From NCBI RefSeq assembly GCF_012933445.1, contig NZ_JABBNC010000034.1, forward strand, positions 48,041-112,040: DNA of 64,000 bases. Direction: 5' to 3'. Made by a program: the position numbers and the translations under genes. Positions 25,101 to 33,276 of this stretch are shown here, piece after piece. The first letter of the stretch is position 1. Each line of letters opens with the position of its first letter. Origin of the DNA: Actinoplanes sp. TBRC 11911 (GTDB lineage: Bacteria > Actinomycetota > Actinomycetes > Mycobacteriales > Micromonosporaceae). The notes below the pieces were generated by a model. It was not told the DNA's origin. It saw only the letters and a program-made list of their open reading frames with translations, and did not search any database.

Positions 25101-25397
25101 ATGCGCCGCACCAGCATCATCGTCCCCCTCGCCGCACTCGCCCTGGCCGCCGGCTGCAACGGCGGCTCGGCACAGTCGGAAACCTTTCACAACGGCACCT
25201 TCGTCGTCGGCACCGACATCCGCGAGGGCGACTACGTGACCGAGGGCGCGACCGACAGCAAGTGCACGATCGAGGTCACCCCGAAGGAGGGCAGCGGCTT
25301 CCAGAAGACCGCCGACAAGGGTGAGCAGAAGAAGGTCACCCTCGAGGCCGGCGAGGAGGTCGTGACGGCCGGCTGCGAGGAGTTCAAGCGGCAGTAG
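25101..25397 (+). CDS. Small lipoprotein
   Basis: The 98-residue protein has a lipoprotein signal: MRRTSIIVPLAALALAAGC with lipobox LAAGC, the acylated Cys at 19. The mature part is ~80 residues with two cysteines (one in DSKCTIEV, one in AGCEEF) and the pattern FVVGTDIREGDYVTEGA, seen in small actinobacterial lipoproteins of unknown role. GAGGAG at 25088-25093 supports the ATG at 25101. It is divergent from the histidine kinase gene with an 81-bp gap and so may be an accessory or target of that system. Confidence 0.78.
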   Translation: MRRTSIIVPLAALALAAGCNGGSAQSETFHNGTFVVGTDIREGDYVTEGATDSKCTIEVTPKEGSGFQKTADKGEQKKVTLEAGEEVVTAGCEEFKRQ

Positions 25398-25582
25398 GTA
25401 GCGACGTTCCAGCTCCGCCCGGTGCGCGCGTTCGAAGGCTACCGGAGTGGACGGCCGGCCGCGGGCCGGGCAAAACGGCTGTTCGCGGCGGGTCGTCACC
25501 GCCGAACAACGCGCGGCGTAACGAGTGGGTGGGTCCGGCGGCGACCAGCCGCAGGACATTCACTCGGCCGCCCAGGACGCCA

Positions 25583-25660
25583 GGCAAAACGGCGGGCTGC
25601 GGCGCTGGGCAAAACGGCGGGCTGCGGCGCTGGGCAAAACGGCCGGCGGCGGCGCCCGGC
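25583..25660. repeat. 25-bp tandem repeat, about three copies
   Basis: ggcaaaacggcgggctgcgg starts at 25583 and 25608, with a diverged third copy at 25633; the unit is 25 bp. It is intergenic. Confidence 0.85.
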
Positions 25661-25794
25661 AAACGGCCGTCACCGCCCACGAACGGGTCCGCCACTGTGC
25701 TGCTGGCCACCCGCCGAAGCCTGGTGAGGCGGGTCGCACGGGAGCGGCGGTGGCCCTGGCGAGGCCGCCCCGGGGGCTCCTCGGACGGCCGCCG

Positions 25795-25880
25795 CGGAAG
25801 GCACCGGGATCGGCCCGCCGTGGCGGAAGGCGCCGGGATCGGGCCGCCGTGGCGGAAGGCGCCGGGATCGGCCCGCCGCC
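25795..25880. repeat. 29-bp tandem repeat, about three copies
   Basis: tggcggaaggcgccgggatc recurs at 25821 and 25850, with a diverged upstream copy near 25792; the period is 29 bp. It is intergenic. Confidence 0.8.
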
Positions 25881-26039
25881 GTGCCGCGATCTTGGTGCCC
25901 GGCCGCGGAACGACCTGGGCGCCGGATCGCTTTCTGTCACCGCCGCGTCAAAGAGCGGGCTGCGTACACGGAGACGTGGACGGCGCCCGGGCTTCGCCGG
26001 CACGATGTCGAGCGGGTGCTTCGCCTGCGCGGACGCTGG

Positions 26040-26278
26040 CTCACAATGTGAGACCCGGCGTCCGTTGTGTGGGACCGGTGACCACATCCTGGCTGCGTGT
26101 CCGCGATGTGGGATCTATGTCCACAGTAGAGGTCCATTCCTCCTCCCATGCGGCTTTTGTTCCCGCGTATTCCGCGGCGTTTCGTAGACCTTGGAGATTT
26201 ATGGCTCGCATATGGGCGTAGGTCTCCAAGGTCGCCGGAAAGTCCACGATGTGGTCGTGATCGCCACGTAGTGGGATC
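26040..26278 (+). repeat. Repeat element B, copy 1 (structured, hairpin-containing)
   Basis: This ~240-bp element recurs at 41455-41693 (inverted) and 63060-63298. Shared landmarks in order: several gtcc-g-atgtggga-c / accacatc-tgg motifs, a gtccac-gtagagg block, ggcttttgt, then an inverted repeat GACCTTGGAGA (26187-26197) / TCTCCAAGGTC (26223-26233) whose loop contains atggctcgcatatgggcgta, and a right border ccacgatgtgg...cgtagtgggatc. It is intergenic in all three places and no protein is encoded. Confidence 0.85.
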
Positions 26279-26439
26279 GATGGCGGGGCGGTCGGCCACC
26301 GCGGGACCTGTTCGGGTGCTTTTTGGCGGCCTCGGCGGCAGATGTCGGTTGCGGGTTGCCGAGACCCGGCGCGGCGGCATCGGGATCTCCCGCGGCCCGG
26401 CTGGGGAGTGCTGGGTCGGCATTGGCCTGGGTCGGCATT

Positions 26440-26720
26440 GGCCTGGGTCGGGAGTGGCCTGGGTCGGGAGTGGCCTTGGCCCGGCTTGGGAGGGCCTGGC
26501 TTGGGAACGGCCTAGGTCGGGAGTGGCCTGGCATGGGAGCGCCCTGGCTTGGAAGTGGCCTTGTCCCGGCTGGGGAGCGGCCTTGGCCCGGCTGGGGAGT
26601 GGCCTTGGCCCGGCTGGGGAGTGGCCTTGGCCCGGCTGGGGAGCGGCCCTGGCCTGGCTCGGGAGTGGCCCGGTTTGGGAGGGGCCTGGCTCCGGAGCGG
26701 CTCGGCTCGGGAACGGCCAG
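26440..26720. repeat. 22-bp tandem repeat, about twelve degenerate copies
   Basis: ggctggggagtggccttggcc recurs with a 22-bp period (26590, 26612, 26634), with more diverged copies on both sides. 22 is not a multiple of three. The plus-strand frame reading Gly/Trp/Pro repeats here is not considered a gene. Confidence 0.88.
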
Positions 26721-26873
26721 GACGCCGTGGCCACGATGCCCCAGGCCCAACCGTGCGCGGCCCATCAACCGGCCGTGCGTTTGAACGTGAAGGTGACCGA
26801 CTCTGCCGAGACAGCGGGTTCGGCGGGCGAATCTCCACGCTCATGTCCATGGCCCGCGGGTGGGGGAGGAACG

Positions 26874-28535
26874 TCACCCGGGCAGGTCGCGTTTGAGGAT
26901 TTTGCCGGTGGCGTTGCGGGGGAGTGACGGCACGAAGATGATGTCGCGCGGGACGCAGTAGCGGGCCCGGTGCTGCCGCACGTGCTCGCGCACCTCGTCG
27001 CGGTCTAGCGCGAAACCGGGGTTCAGCGCGATGTACGCGGCGAGCCGCTGCCCGTATTGCGGATCGGCGACACCGACCACCGCCACCTCCCGCACCGCGG
27101 GCAGAGCCGCGAGGAGGTCTTCCACCTCGGACGGGAAGATGTTCTCGCCGCCGGAGACGATCATGTCGTCGGAGCGGCCGGCGACGAAGACCAGGCCGTC
27201 GTCGTCGATGTAGCCGAGGTCGCCGGTGCCGAGCAGGCCGCCTTCGAGCGCGGCCGCCGCGCCGTTCGTGTATCCCTCGAACAGCATCTCGTTGCCGACG
27301 AACAGGTGCCCGGTCGTGCCCGGCGGCACCGCGCGGCCGGAGTCGTCCAGCACGGCCATCGCCGTTCCGCGCGGTGGGCGCCCGGCGGTCTGCGGTGCGA
27401 GCCGCAGCTCGGCGGGCGTGGCGATCGCGGCCCAGGACGCCTCGGTTGACCCGTACAGGTTGTAGAGCACGTCACCGAACCGGTCCATGAACCGGGTCGC
27501 CAGTCCGCCGGGCAGCGCCGACCCGCTGACCGCGACCACCGACAGCCGCGGTAGTGTTCCAGGCACCTCGAGGATCTGCTGCAGCATCACCGGAACCGCG
27601 ATCAGCGCCGTGCAGTCCGCGGCCGCCGCGAGGCACGTGGCCGGCTCGAACCGTCGTCGCAGCACGATCGTCGCCCGCAGCGCGAGCGCGATCTGCAGAC
27701 CGGCGAACCCCCACGTGTGGAACAGCGGCGCCGCGATCATCACCCGCGCCCCGGCGTGCAGCGGGATCCGGTCGATGATCGAGCACAGTGGACCGAATCC
27801 GGTCGGCGTCGGCCGCCGCGCCCCTTTCGGCAGGCCGGTCGTACCTGAGGTCAGCACGATCGTGCGCCCGGGCCGGGCTGGCGGTTCCAGGTCGCCGCCG
27901 CCACGGCGGTGTGCCGTCGGTTCCACGCCCCCGCCGTGGTGCCGGGCCGACGGTTCGAGGTCGCCCGCGCCGCCGCGCCGGGCGGGCGGTTCCAGGTCGG
28001 CGCCGCGGCGCCGGGCGGGCGGTTCGCGATCGCCGCCGCGCCGGGCCGTCGGTTCCATGTCGTCGGCGGAGGACGCCACCAGCATCGCCTCCAACCGCGC
28101 CGCCGGCAGATCGCCGGGGAACTCGTCGTCGCAGATGATCATGCGGAGGTGCTGGTCGGCGGCGATCCCAATGATCTGCTCGGCGGACAGCCCGGTGTTG
28201 ATCAGCACGGGGTCCGCGCCGGTCTGCGCCACCCCGGCGATCGTCTCGATCATCGCGGCCGAGTTGCGCCGCAGGATCCCCACCCGATCACCCGGGCCCA
28301 CCGGCAGGGCGCGGGCGATGCGCACCGAGCGTTCCAGCAGTTCCCGGTACGTCACCGACCGCTCGTCGTCGACCACGGCGATCCGGTCCGGGTCTCGGGC
28401 CGCGGCCTGGCGTAGCTCGCCGGCCAGCCCGAAGCCCCACCGCCGCAACGCCCCGAACTGCCGCAGCACCCGCACCGGCGGGCCGGGCCGCAGCAGCCCG
28501 CGCCGGGCCATCGTCGCCGCGACGAACGCCATCAT
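26874..28535 (-). CDS. Acyl-CoA synthetase (AMP-forming) with a repeat insertion
   Basis: This is a 553-residue ANL-superfamily enzyme that activates a carboxylic acid with ATP and CoA. Core motifs: A3 IVLTSGTTGLPKGARR (about 223-238), A5 LYNLYGSTEASWAAI, A7/A8 GTGDLGYIDDDGLVFVAGR and the A10 lysine LPRNATGKILKRDL at the C-terminus. Residues ~160-218, just before A3, are about six imperfect copies of an RRGG-DLEPPA unit; the family normally has a short loop there. ATG 28535 or 28532 starts the protein; both overlap the dehydrogenase stop, implying coupling. It is the last gene of the degradation operon. Confidence 0.92.
   Translation of the reverse strand: MMAFVAATMARRGLLRPGPPVRVLRQFGALRRWGFGLAGELRQAAARDPDRIAVVDDERSVTYRELLERSVRIARALPVGPGDRVGILRRNSAAMIETIAGVAQTGADPVLINTGLSAEQIIGIAADQHLRMIICDDEFPGDLPAARLEAMLVASSADDMEPTARRGGDREPPARRRGADLEPPARRGGAGDLEPSARHHGGGVEPTAHRRGGGDLEPPARPGRTIVLTSGTTGLPKGARRPTPTGFGPLCSIIDRIPLHAGARVMIAAPLFHTWGFAGLQIALALRATIVLRRRFEPATCLAAAADCTALIAVPVMLQQILEVPGTLPRLSVVAVSGSALPGGLATRFMDRFGDVLYNLYGSTEASWAAIATPAELRLAPQTAGRPPRGTAMAVLDDSGRAVPPGTTGHLFVGNEMLFEGYTNGAAAALEGGLLGTGDLGYIDDDGLVFVAGRSDDMIVSGGENIFPSEVEDLLAALPAVREVAVVGVADPQYGQRLAAYIALNPGFALDRDEVREHVRQHRARYCVPRDIIFVPSLPRNATGKILKRDLPG
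27875..28060. repeat. Intragenic repeat in the acyl-CoA synthetase gene
   Basis: About six imperfect copies of a ggttccaggtcgcc/cgccgcgccgggcgg-type unit, roughly 27-39 bp each and all in multiples of three, encode Arg/Gly/Glu/Pro repeats ahead of the AMP-binding motif. Confidence 0.8.
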
Positions 28536-29743
28536 CGGATCTGCATGCCGGAGACGGCCCGGGAGATCACCAGCCGCTGGATCTCCGACGTGCCCTCGAA
28601 GATGGTGTAGATCTTCGCGTCCCGGTACATGCGTTCCACCGGATGGTCGCGCAGGTAGCCGGCGCCGCCGAGGATCTGCACCGCCTTCTCGGTGACGGCC
28701 ACGGCCACCTCACCGGCCTTCAGCTTGGACATCGAGCCCTCGCCGGCCAGGAACGGCTTGTCGTTGCGGCCCATCCACGCGGCCCGCCACACCAGCAGCC
28801 GGGCCGCGTCGATCTCGGTGCGCATGTCAGCCAGCGCGAACGCGATCGCCTGGTTCTCGATGATCGGCCGGCCGAACTGGACCCGGGTCTTGGCGTAGTC
28901 CAGCGAATACTCGTAGGCGGCGCGCGCGATGCCCAAAGCCTGCGCCCCGACCGCGGGCCGGGACAGTTCGAACGTACGCATCGCGGCCTGCTTGGACGCC
29001 CGCTGCCCCGAGCGGGCGCGCGCTAATCGTTCGTCCAGCGCGTCCTTGCCGCCGAGCAGGCAACGGCCGGGGACGCGTACGGAATCGAGAAAGACGTCGG
29101 CCGTGTGCGAGGCACGCAGGCCGAGTTTGCGGAGTTTTTTCATGCCGGTCAGGCCGGCGGTGCCGGGCGGCACGATGAACGCGGCCTGCCCGCGCGTGCC
29201 CAGGGCGGGATCCACCGAGGCGGTCACGACGTGCACGTTCGCGATGCCGCCGTTGGTCGCGAACGCCTTCTGCCCGCTGATCTCCCACTCGTCGGACGCT
29301 TCGTGATAAATCGCCCGGGTCCGCATCGCGCCCACATCGGATCCGGCCTCCGGCTCGGTCGAGCAGAACGCCCCCACCTTCGGGTCGCCGGCGTCGCCGA
29401 AGCACTGCGGCACCCACTCGACGAGCTGGTCCGGCGTGCCCGAGCCGTAGATCGCGGCGACCGCCAGGGCCGTGCCGCTCAACGCCATCCCGATGCCGCC
29501 GTCGCCCCAGAACAGCTCCTCGTTGGCGATCGGCATCGACAGCCCGGTCGGATCGGACCAGGTGGTGACCAGGAACTCGAAGCCGTACAGCCCGATCTTC
29601 GCCGCCTCCTGCAACACCGGCCAGGGCGTCTGCTCGCGTTCGTCCCACTCGGCGGCGGCGGGCCGCACCACGGACGAGGCGAAGCCGTGCACCCAGTCGC
29701 GCAGCTCGGTCTGTTCCTCGTTGAGGTCGAGCCAGAACTCCAT
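28532..29743 (-). CDS. Acyl-CoA dehydrogenase
   Basis: The 403-residue FAD enzyme introduces the alpha-beta double bond of an acyl-CoA. Seen: AFCSTEPEAGSDVGAMRTRA (FAD/substrate contact, about 130-149), the middle-domain sheet ISGQKAFATNGGIANV, FGRPIIENQAIAFALADM, and the C-terminal catalytic base YTIFEGTSEIQRLVISRA (about Glu387). Length and layout are standard. The start MEFWLDLNEEQTELRDW matches the family opening. It sits in the operon between the MaoC hydratase (36 bp upstream) and the synthetase (overlapping downstream). Confidence 0.96.
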   Translation of the reverse strand: MEFWLDLNEEQTELRDWVHGFASSVVRPAAAEWDEREQTPWPVLQEAAKIGLYGFEFLVTTWSDPTGLSMPIANEELFWGDGGIGMALSGTALAVAAIYGSGTPDQLVEWVPQCFGDAGDPKVGAFCSTEPEAGSDVGAMRTRAIYHEASDEWEISGQKAFATNGGIANVHVVTASVDPALGTRGQAAFIVPPGTAGLTGMKKLRKLGLRASHTADVFLDSVRVPGRCLLGGKDALDERLARARSGQRASKQAAMRTFELSRPAVGAQALGIARAAYEYSLDYAKTRVQFGRPIIENQAIAFALADMRTEIDAARLLVWRAAWMGRNDKPFLAGEGSMSKLKAGEVAVAVTEKAVQILGGAGYLRDHPVERMYRDAKIYTIFEGTSEIQRLVISRAVSGMQIR

Positions 29744-29779
29744 GCGGGCCTCCGTACCGATCGATACTGGCCGGTAACG

Positions 29780-30598
29780 TTACGGTGGCGTAACTTGGCC
29801 CGCAAGATGGGGACGGTCGCTGTGCAGACCGAATTCCCAGCCGGTCGACTCGGGCCAGGCCGCGAACGACACCCGCGAGGGCAGCGGGATCGGCTGCCGG
29901 AACGCCACGTCCACCGTGTACGCGTCGGGGAGCCGGCCCTCCAGCGCGGCCAGGCAGCGCGCCTTGCTCCACATGCCGTGCGCGATCGGCCGCGGGAAGC
30001 CGAACAGCCGCGCGCCCAGCCGCGAGGTGTGGATCGGGTTGCGGTCGCCGGAGACCGCGGCGTAGTCGGCGCCGGTGCGGGCCGGCACGTCCCACACGGC
30101 CGACGAGGCAGGCGTCGGCGTGCTCCGGTCGCCTCGCTTGCGCTTGCCGCGTTTTCGTTGCAGGTACGCCGAGACCCCGTGCCAGACGCGCTCGCCGTCC
30201 ACGGTGGCCGTCGCCGTGAGATCGAACCGGGTGCCCCGCTCGTCCGTGCGCAACGCCCCGGCACGCATCGACAGGTCGAGCACCATGTCCGCGGTCAGCG
30301 GCCGCCACTGCGTGAGCCGGCTGGTCACGTGCACCAGCCCGGCCGCGCGCAGCGGGAACCCGGGCCCGGTCAGCAGCGCCATGGCCAGCGGGAACGTGAG
30401 CACGTGCGGATAGGTGACGGGCAGCCGGTCGCTGAGGCGGAAACCGCAGACCCGGTCGTACGCCCGCAGGTGTTCCCAGTCGACCCGCACACCCCGCCGG
30501 ACGAGCTCCACATCGGGCAGCGTCGCCGGCCGCCGCGCGGGAAGCACCGCCCGCAGATAGTTGATCCGGGGGTTCCCGGTCAGCTCGACGACCGTCAT
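29780..30598 (-). CDS. MaoC-family enoyl-CoA hydratase/dehydratase
   Basis: The 272-residue double hot-dog protein has an N-terminal degenerate half (YPHVLTFPLAMALLTGPGF) and a C-terminal half with the hydratase signature DYAAVSGDRNPIHTSRLGAR followed by IAHGMWSKARCLAALEG. The Asp/His pair of the active site (D...NPIH) is intact. It hydrates the enoyl-CoA made by the adjacent dehydrogenase. The ATG at 30598 follows the reductase stop by 2 bp, so the genes are closely coupled. A Lys/Arg-rich linker (QRKRGKRKRGDR) joins the halves. Confidence 0.92.
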   Translation of the reverse strand: MTVVELTGNPRINYLRAVLPARRPATLPDVELVRRGVRVDWEHLRAYDRVCGFRLSDRLPVTYPHVLTFPLAMALLTGPGFPLRAAGLVHVTSRLTQWRPLTADMVLDLSMRAGALRTDERGTRFDLTATATVDGERVWHGVSAYLQRKRGKRKRGDRSTPTPASSAVWDVPARTGADYAAVSGDRNPIHTSRLGARLFGFPRPIAHGMWSKARCLAALEGRLPDAYTVDVAFRQPIPLPSRVSFAAWPESTGWEFGLHSDRPHLAGQVTPP

Positions 30599-30600
30599 CC

Positions 30601-31923
30601 TCACGCTCCCAGCAGACTCTGCCCGCACACCCGCACGATGTTCCCCGTGATGGTGCCCGAACCGGGCGACGCGAGCCAGGCGATCGTCTCGGCCACGTCG
30701 ACCGGCAGCCCGCCCTGGGCCATGCTGTTCATCCGGCGGCCGGCCTCGCGCAGCATCATCGGCATCCGCGCGGTCATCGCCGTCTCGATGAAGCCGGGCG
30801 CCACCGCGTTGATGGTGACCCCGCGTTCGAGCAGCCCGGGCGCCGACGACCGCACCAGCCCGATCACCCCGGCCTTGCTGGTCGCGTAGTTGGTCTGCCC
30901 GCGGTTCCCGGCGATCCCGGCGATCGAGGCGACCCCGACGACCCGGCCGCCCGGGCGCAGCAGGCCACGCTCCAGCAACACGCCGTTGACCCGCTCGGGC
31001 GCGCCGAGGTTGACGCCGATCACCGCCGCCCAGCGGGCCGCGTCCATCTTGGCGAGGGTCTTGTCGCGGGTGATGCCGGCGTTGTGCACGACGATGTCGA
31101 CGCCGCCGGCGAGGTGATCGGCCAGCCGGGCCGCGGCGCCCTCAGCGGTCAGGTCGAGCTGCAGTGCCCGGCCGCGCACGTCGTTGGCGACCGCGGCCAG
31201 CGCGTCGCCGGAGGCGGGCACGTCCAGGGCGATCACCTCGGCGCCGTCGCGCGCCAGGACCCGGGCGATGGCCGCCCCGATGCCGCGCGCCGCGCCGGTG
31301 ACGACCGCCGTGCTGCCGTCGAGCGGACGGTCCCAGTCGTCCGGCACCGGCGTCTGGCCGGCGCCGATCCGGATCACCTGGCCGGAGACGTACGCGGACC
31401 GGCCGCTGAGCAGGAAGCGCAAGGTGGACTCGACGGCGTGCTCGCCGCCGGGCGCCACGTACACGAGTTGGGCGGTGATGCCCCGCCCGAACTCCTTGCC
31501 GACGCTGCGGGTGAACCCCTCGAGGGCGCGCTGCCCGGTGGCCTCGGCCGGCGACGCGCACGCCTCGGGCGGCGTCGCCAGCACGACGACCCGGCCGGAC
31601 GGCTGCAGCGTGCGCGCGTTCGGCTGGAAGAACGCGAACAGCTCGGATAATCGCGCCGACCCGTCGATCCCGGTGGCGTCGAAGACCAGCGCGGCGTGCG
31701 GCGGCGCGGCCACCTCGGCCACCTCGACGCCGGCACCACCGAGGACCTTGCGCACCTCGTCGCCGAGCCACCCGCCGGTCGCGGCACCGAGCAGCACCGG
31801 CCGGGTCGCGAGGGGATCGCCGTCGTGATGCCGTCGCAGGCGCGGCGGATCGGGCAGCCCGAGCCGCTTGACGAGCGCCCGCCCCGCACCGGAGTTCGCG
31901 AAGGTCGCGTACCTGTCCGCCAT
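30601..31923 (-). CDS. fabG: High-molecular-weight 3-oxoacyl-(acyl-carrier-protein/CoA) reductase, FabG4 type
   Basis: The 440-residue protein has a degenerate N-terminal Rossmann domain (about 40-200) followed by a full SDR domain: cofactor motif VVTGAARGIGAAIARVLA, NAG at IVVHNAGITRD, catalytic Ser in VVGVASIAGIAG and Tyr-x-x-x-Lys in NYATSKAG. This two-domain layout is that of mycobacterial FabG4, an NAD-dependent oxidoreductase acting on beta-hydroxyacyl/ketoacyl-CoA. It is the first gene of the leftward operon and is divergent from the thiolase; together they cover the oxidation and thiolysis steps. Confidence 0.94.
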   Translation of the reverse strand: MADRYATFANSGAGRALVKRLGLPDPPRLRRHHDGDPLATRPVLLGAATGGWLGDEVRKVLGGAGVEVAEVAAPPHAALVFDATGIDGSARLSELFAFFQPNARTLQPSGRVVVLATPPEACASPAEATGQRALEGFTRSVGKEFGRGITAQLVYVAPGGEHAVESTLRFLLSGRSAYVSGQVIRIGAGQTPVPDDWDRPLDGSTAVVTGAARGIGAAIARVLARDGAEVIALDVPASGDALAAVANDVRGRALQLDLTAEGAAARLADHLAGGVDIVVHNAGITRDKTLAKMDAARWAAVIGVNLGAPERVNGVLLERGLLRPGGRVVGVASIAGIAGNRGQTNYATSKAGVIGLVRSSAPGLLERGVTINAVAPGFIETAMTARMPMMLREAGRRMNSMAQGGLPVDVAETIAWLASPGSGTITGNIVRVCGQSLLGA

Positions 31924-31931
31924 GGCCGTAG

Positions 31932-31989
31932 CCTACTCGCGGGTAGCTGTCCGCGTTGGATTCCCGACGGTAGGCTACCCACGAGTAGC
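31932..31989. promoter_or_regulatory. Double operator in the divergent fatty-acid degradation promoter region
   Basis: Two near-identical 14-bp dyads, CTACTCGCGGGTAG (31933-31946) and CTACCCACGAGTAG (31975-31988; its reverse complement is CTACTCGTGGGTAG), flank the middle of the 78-bp region between fabG and the thiolase gene. They look like TetR-type operators, one per divergent promoter, 42 bp centre to centre (four helical turns). No TetR gene is adjacent. Confidence 0.75.
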
Positions 31990-32001
31990 ACTGGAGGTGC
32001 C

Positions 32002-33276
32002 ATGCAGACGCCCCGCCGCGTCGCCGTGCTCGGTGGCAACCGGATCCCGTTCGCGCGCTCCGGCTCCCGGTACGCCGCCGCGTCCAACCAGGACATGCTC
32101 ACGTCGGCGCTGGACGGGCTGGTCGCCCGGTTCGCGCTGGCCGGCGAGCAGCTCGGTGAGGTGGTCGCGGGGGCGGTGCTCAAGCACTCGAGGGACTACA
32201 ACCTGACCCGCGAGACGGTGCTCGGGTCGCGGCTCGATCCGCGCACCCCGGCGTACGACCTCCAGCAGGCCTGCGGCACCGGCCTGGAAGCGGCGATCCT
32301 GGTGGCCAACAAGATCGCGCTGGGTCAGATCGACGCCGGGGTGGCCGGCGGGGTGGACACCACCTCGGACGCGCCGTTGCAGGTCAACGAGGACATGCGG
32401 CGCACGCTGCTGGAGATCAATCGGGCCCGGTCGTTCGGCGGGCGATTACGCGCGGCGGCGAGGTTACGGCCGCAGCAGGCGTTCCGGCCGGAGATCCCGC
32501 GCAACGCCGAGCCGCGCACCGGACTGTCCATGGGGGAGCATGCCGCGATCACCGCGCTGCGCTGGAACGTGGGCCGCCAGGCGCAGGACGAGCTCGCGCT
32601 GGCGTCGCACCGGCGGCTGGCACAGGCGTACGCAAGCGGGTTTTTCGACGATCTGATGACGCCCTATCTGGGGCTGACCGGCGACGAGAACCTGCGGGCC
32701 GACACCAGCCTGGAGAAACTCGCGAAGCTCAGGCCCGTCTACGACGAGAAGGCGGAGATGACCGCGGGCAACTCGTCGCCGCTCAGCGACGGCGCCTCGG
32801 CCGTGCTGCTGGCCAGCGAGGAGTGGGCGGCGCGGCACGACCTGCCGGTGCTGGCCTGGTTCGCCGACTGCGAGACCGCCGCGGTCGACTACGTGCACGG
32901 CGAGGAGGGGCTGCTGATGGCCCCGGCGTACGCGGTGCCGCGGATGCTCGCGCGGGGCGGCCTGACGCTGCAGGACTTCGACTTCTACGAGATCCACGAG
33001 GCGTTCGCGTCGCAGGTCCTGGCCACCCTCGCGGCCTGGGAGTCGCCGGAGTTCAGCAAGGAGCGCCTCGGGCTGGACGCGCCGCTGGGCTCGATCGACC
33101 GCGACAAGCTCAACGTGCACGGCTCGTCGCTGGCCGCCGGGCACCCGTTCGCGGCGACCGGCGGCCGGATCGTGGCGACCCTGGCCAAACTGCTCGCCAC
33201 CAAGGGCCGGGGGCGCGGCCTGATCTCCATCTGCGCGGCCGGCGGTCAGGGCGTGGTGGCCATCCTGGAACGCTGA
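32002..33276 (+). CDS. Acetyl-CoA C-acetyltransferase (thiolase)
   Basis: This is a 424-residue thiolase. It has the acyl-accepting Cys in LQQACGTGLEAAI (about residue 91), FYEIHEAFASQVL (His of the NEAF-like motif, here HEAF), GHPFAATGGR (catalytic His), and the second Cys in SICAAGGQG. The HEAF and GHPFAATG variants resemble FadI/MFP-type thiolases. It cleaves 3-ketoacyl-CoA to acetyl-CoA. A GGAGG ribosome site (31993-31997) fixes the ATG at 32002. It is divergent from the fabG-maoC-acd-synthetase operon under shared operators. Its last 31 bp overlap the convergent GGDEF/EAL gene. Confidence 0.95.
   Translation: MQTPRRVAVLGGNRIPFARSGSRYAAASNQDMLTSALDGLVARFALAGEQLGEVVAGAVLKHSRDYNLTRETVLGSRLDPRTPAYDLQQACGTGLEAAILVANKIALGQIDAGVAGGVDTTSDAPLQVNEDMRRTLLEINRARSFGGRLRAAARLRPQQAFRPEIPRNAEPRTGLSMGEHAAITALRWNVGRQAQDELALASHRRLAQAYASGFFDDLMTPYLGLTGDENLRADTSLEKLAKLRPVYDEKAEMTAGNSSPLSDGASAVLLASEEWAARHDLPVLAWFADCETAAVDYVHGEEGLLMAPAYAVPRMLARGGLTLQDFDFYEIHEAFASQVLATLAAWESPEFSKERLGLDAPLGSIDRDKLNVHGSSLAAGHPFAATGGRIVATLAKLLATKGRGRGLISICAAGGQGVVAILER

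Larger units (their letters stand above)
25398..26039. other. Gene-free stretch with short tandem repeats
   Basis: No supported gene. It contains two tandem arrays (25583-25660 and about 25795-25880). Open frames across it are products of repeat composition. Confidence 0.5.

Noticed and set aside
26148..26927. Gly/Trp/Pro-rich proteins on the plus strand
   Set aside because: The frame runs through the 22-bp non-codon tandem repeat and element B; there is no start signal.
26874..33276. Secondary-metabolite (polyketide) cluster
   Set aside because: The gene set is a fatty-acid/acyl-CoA degradation cycle; there is no ketosynthase, carrier protein or modular synthase.
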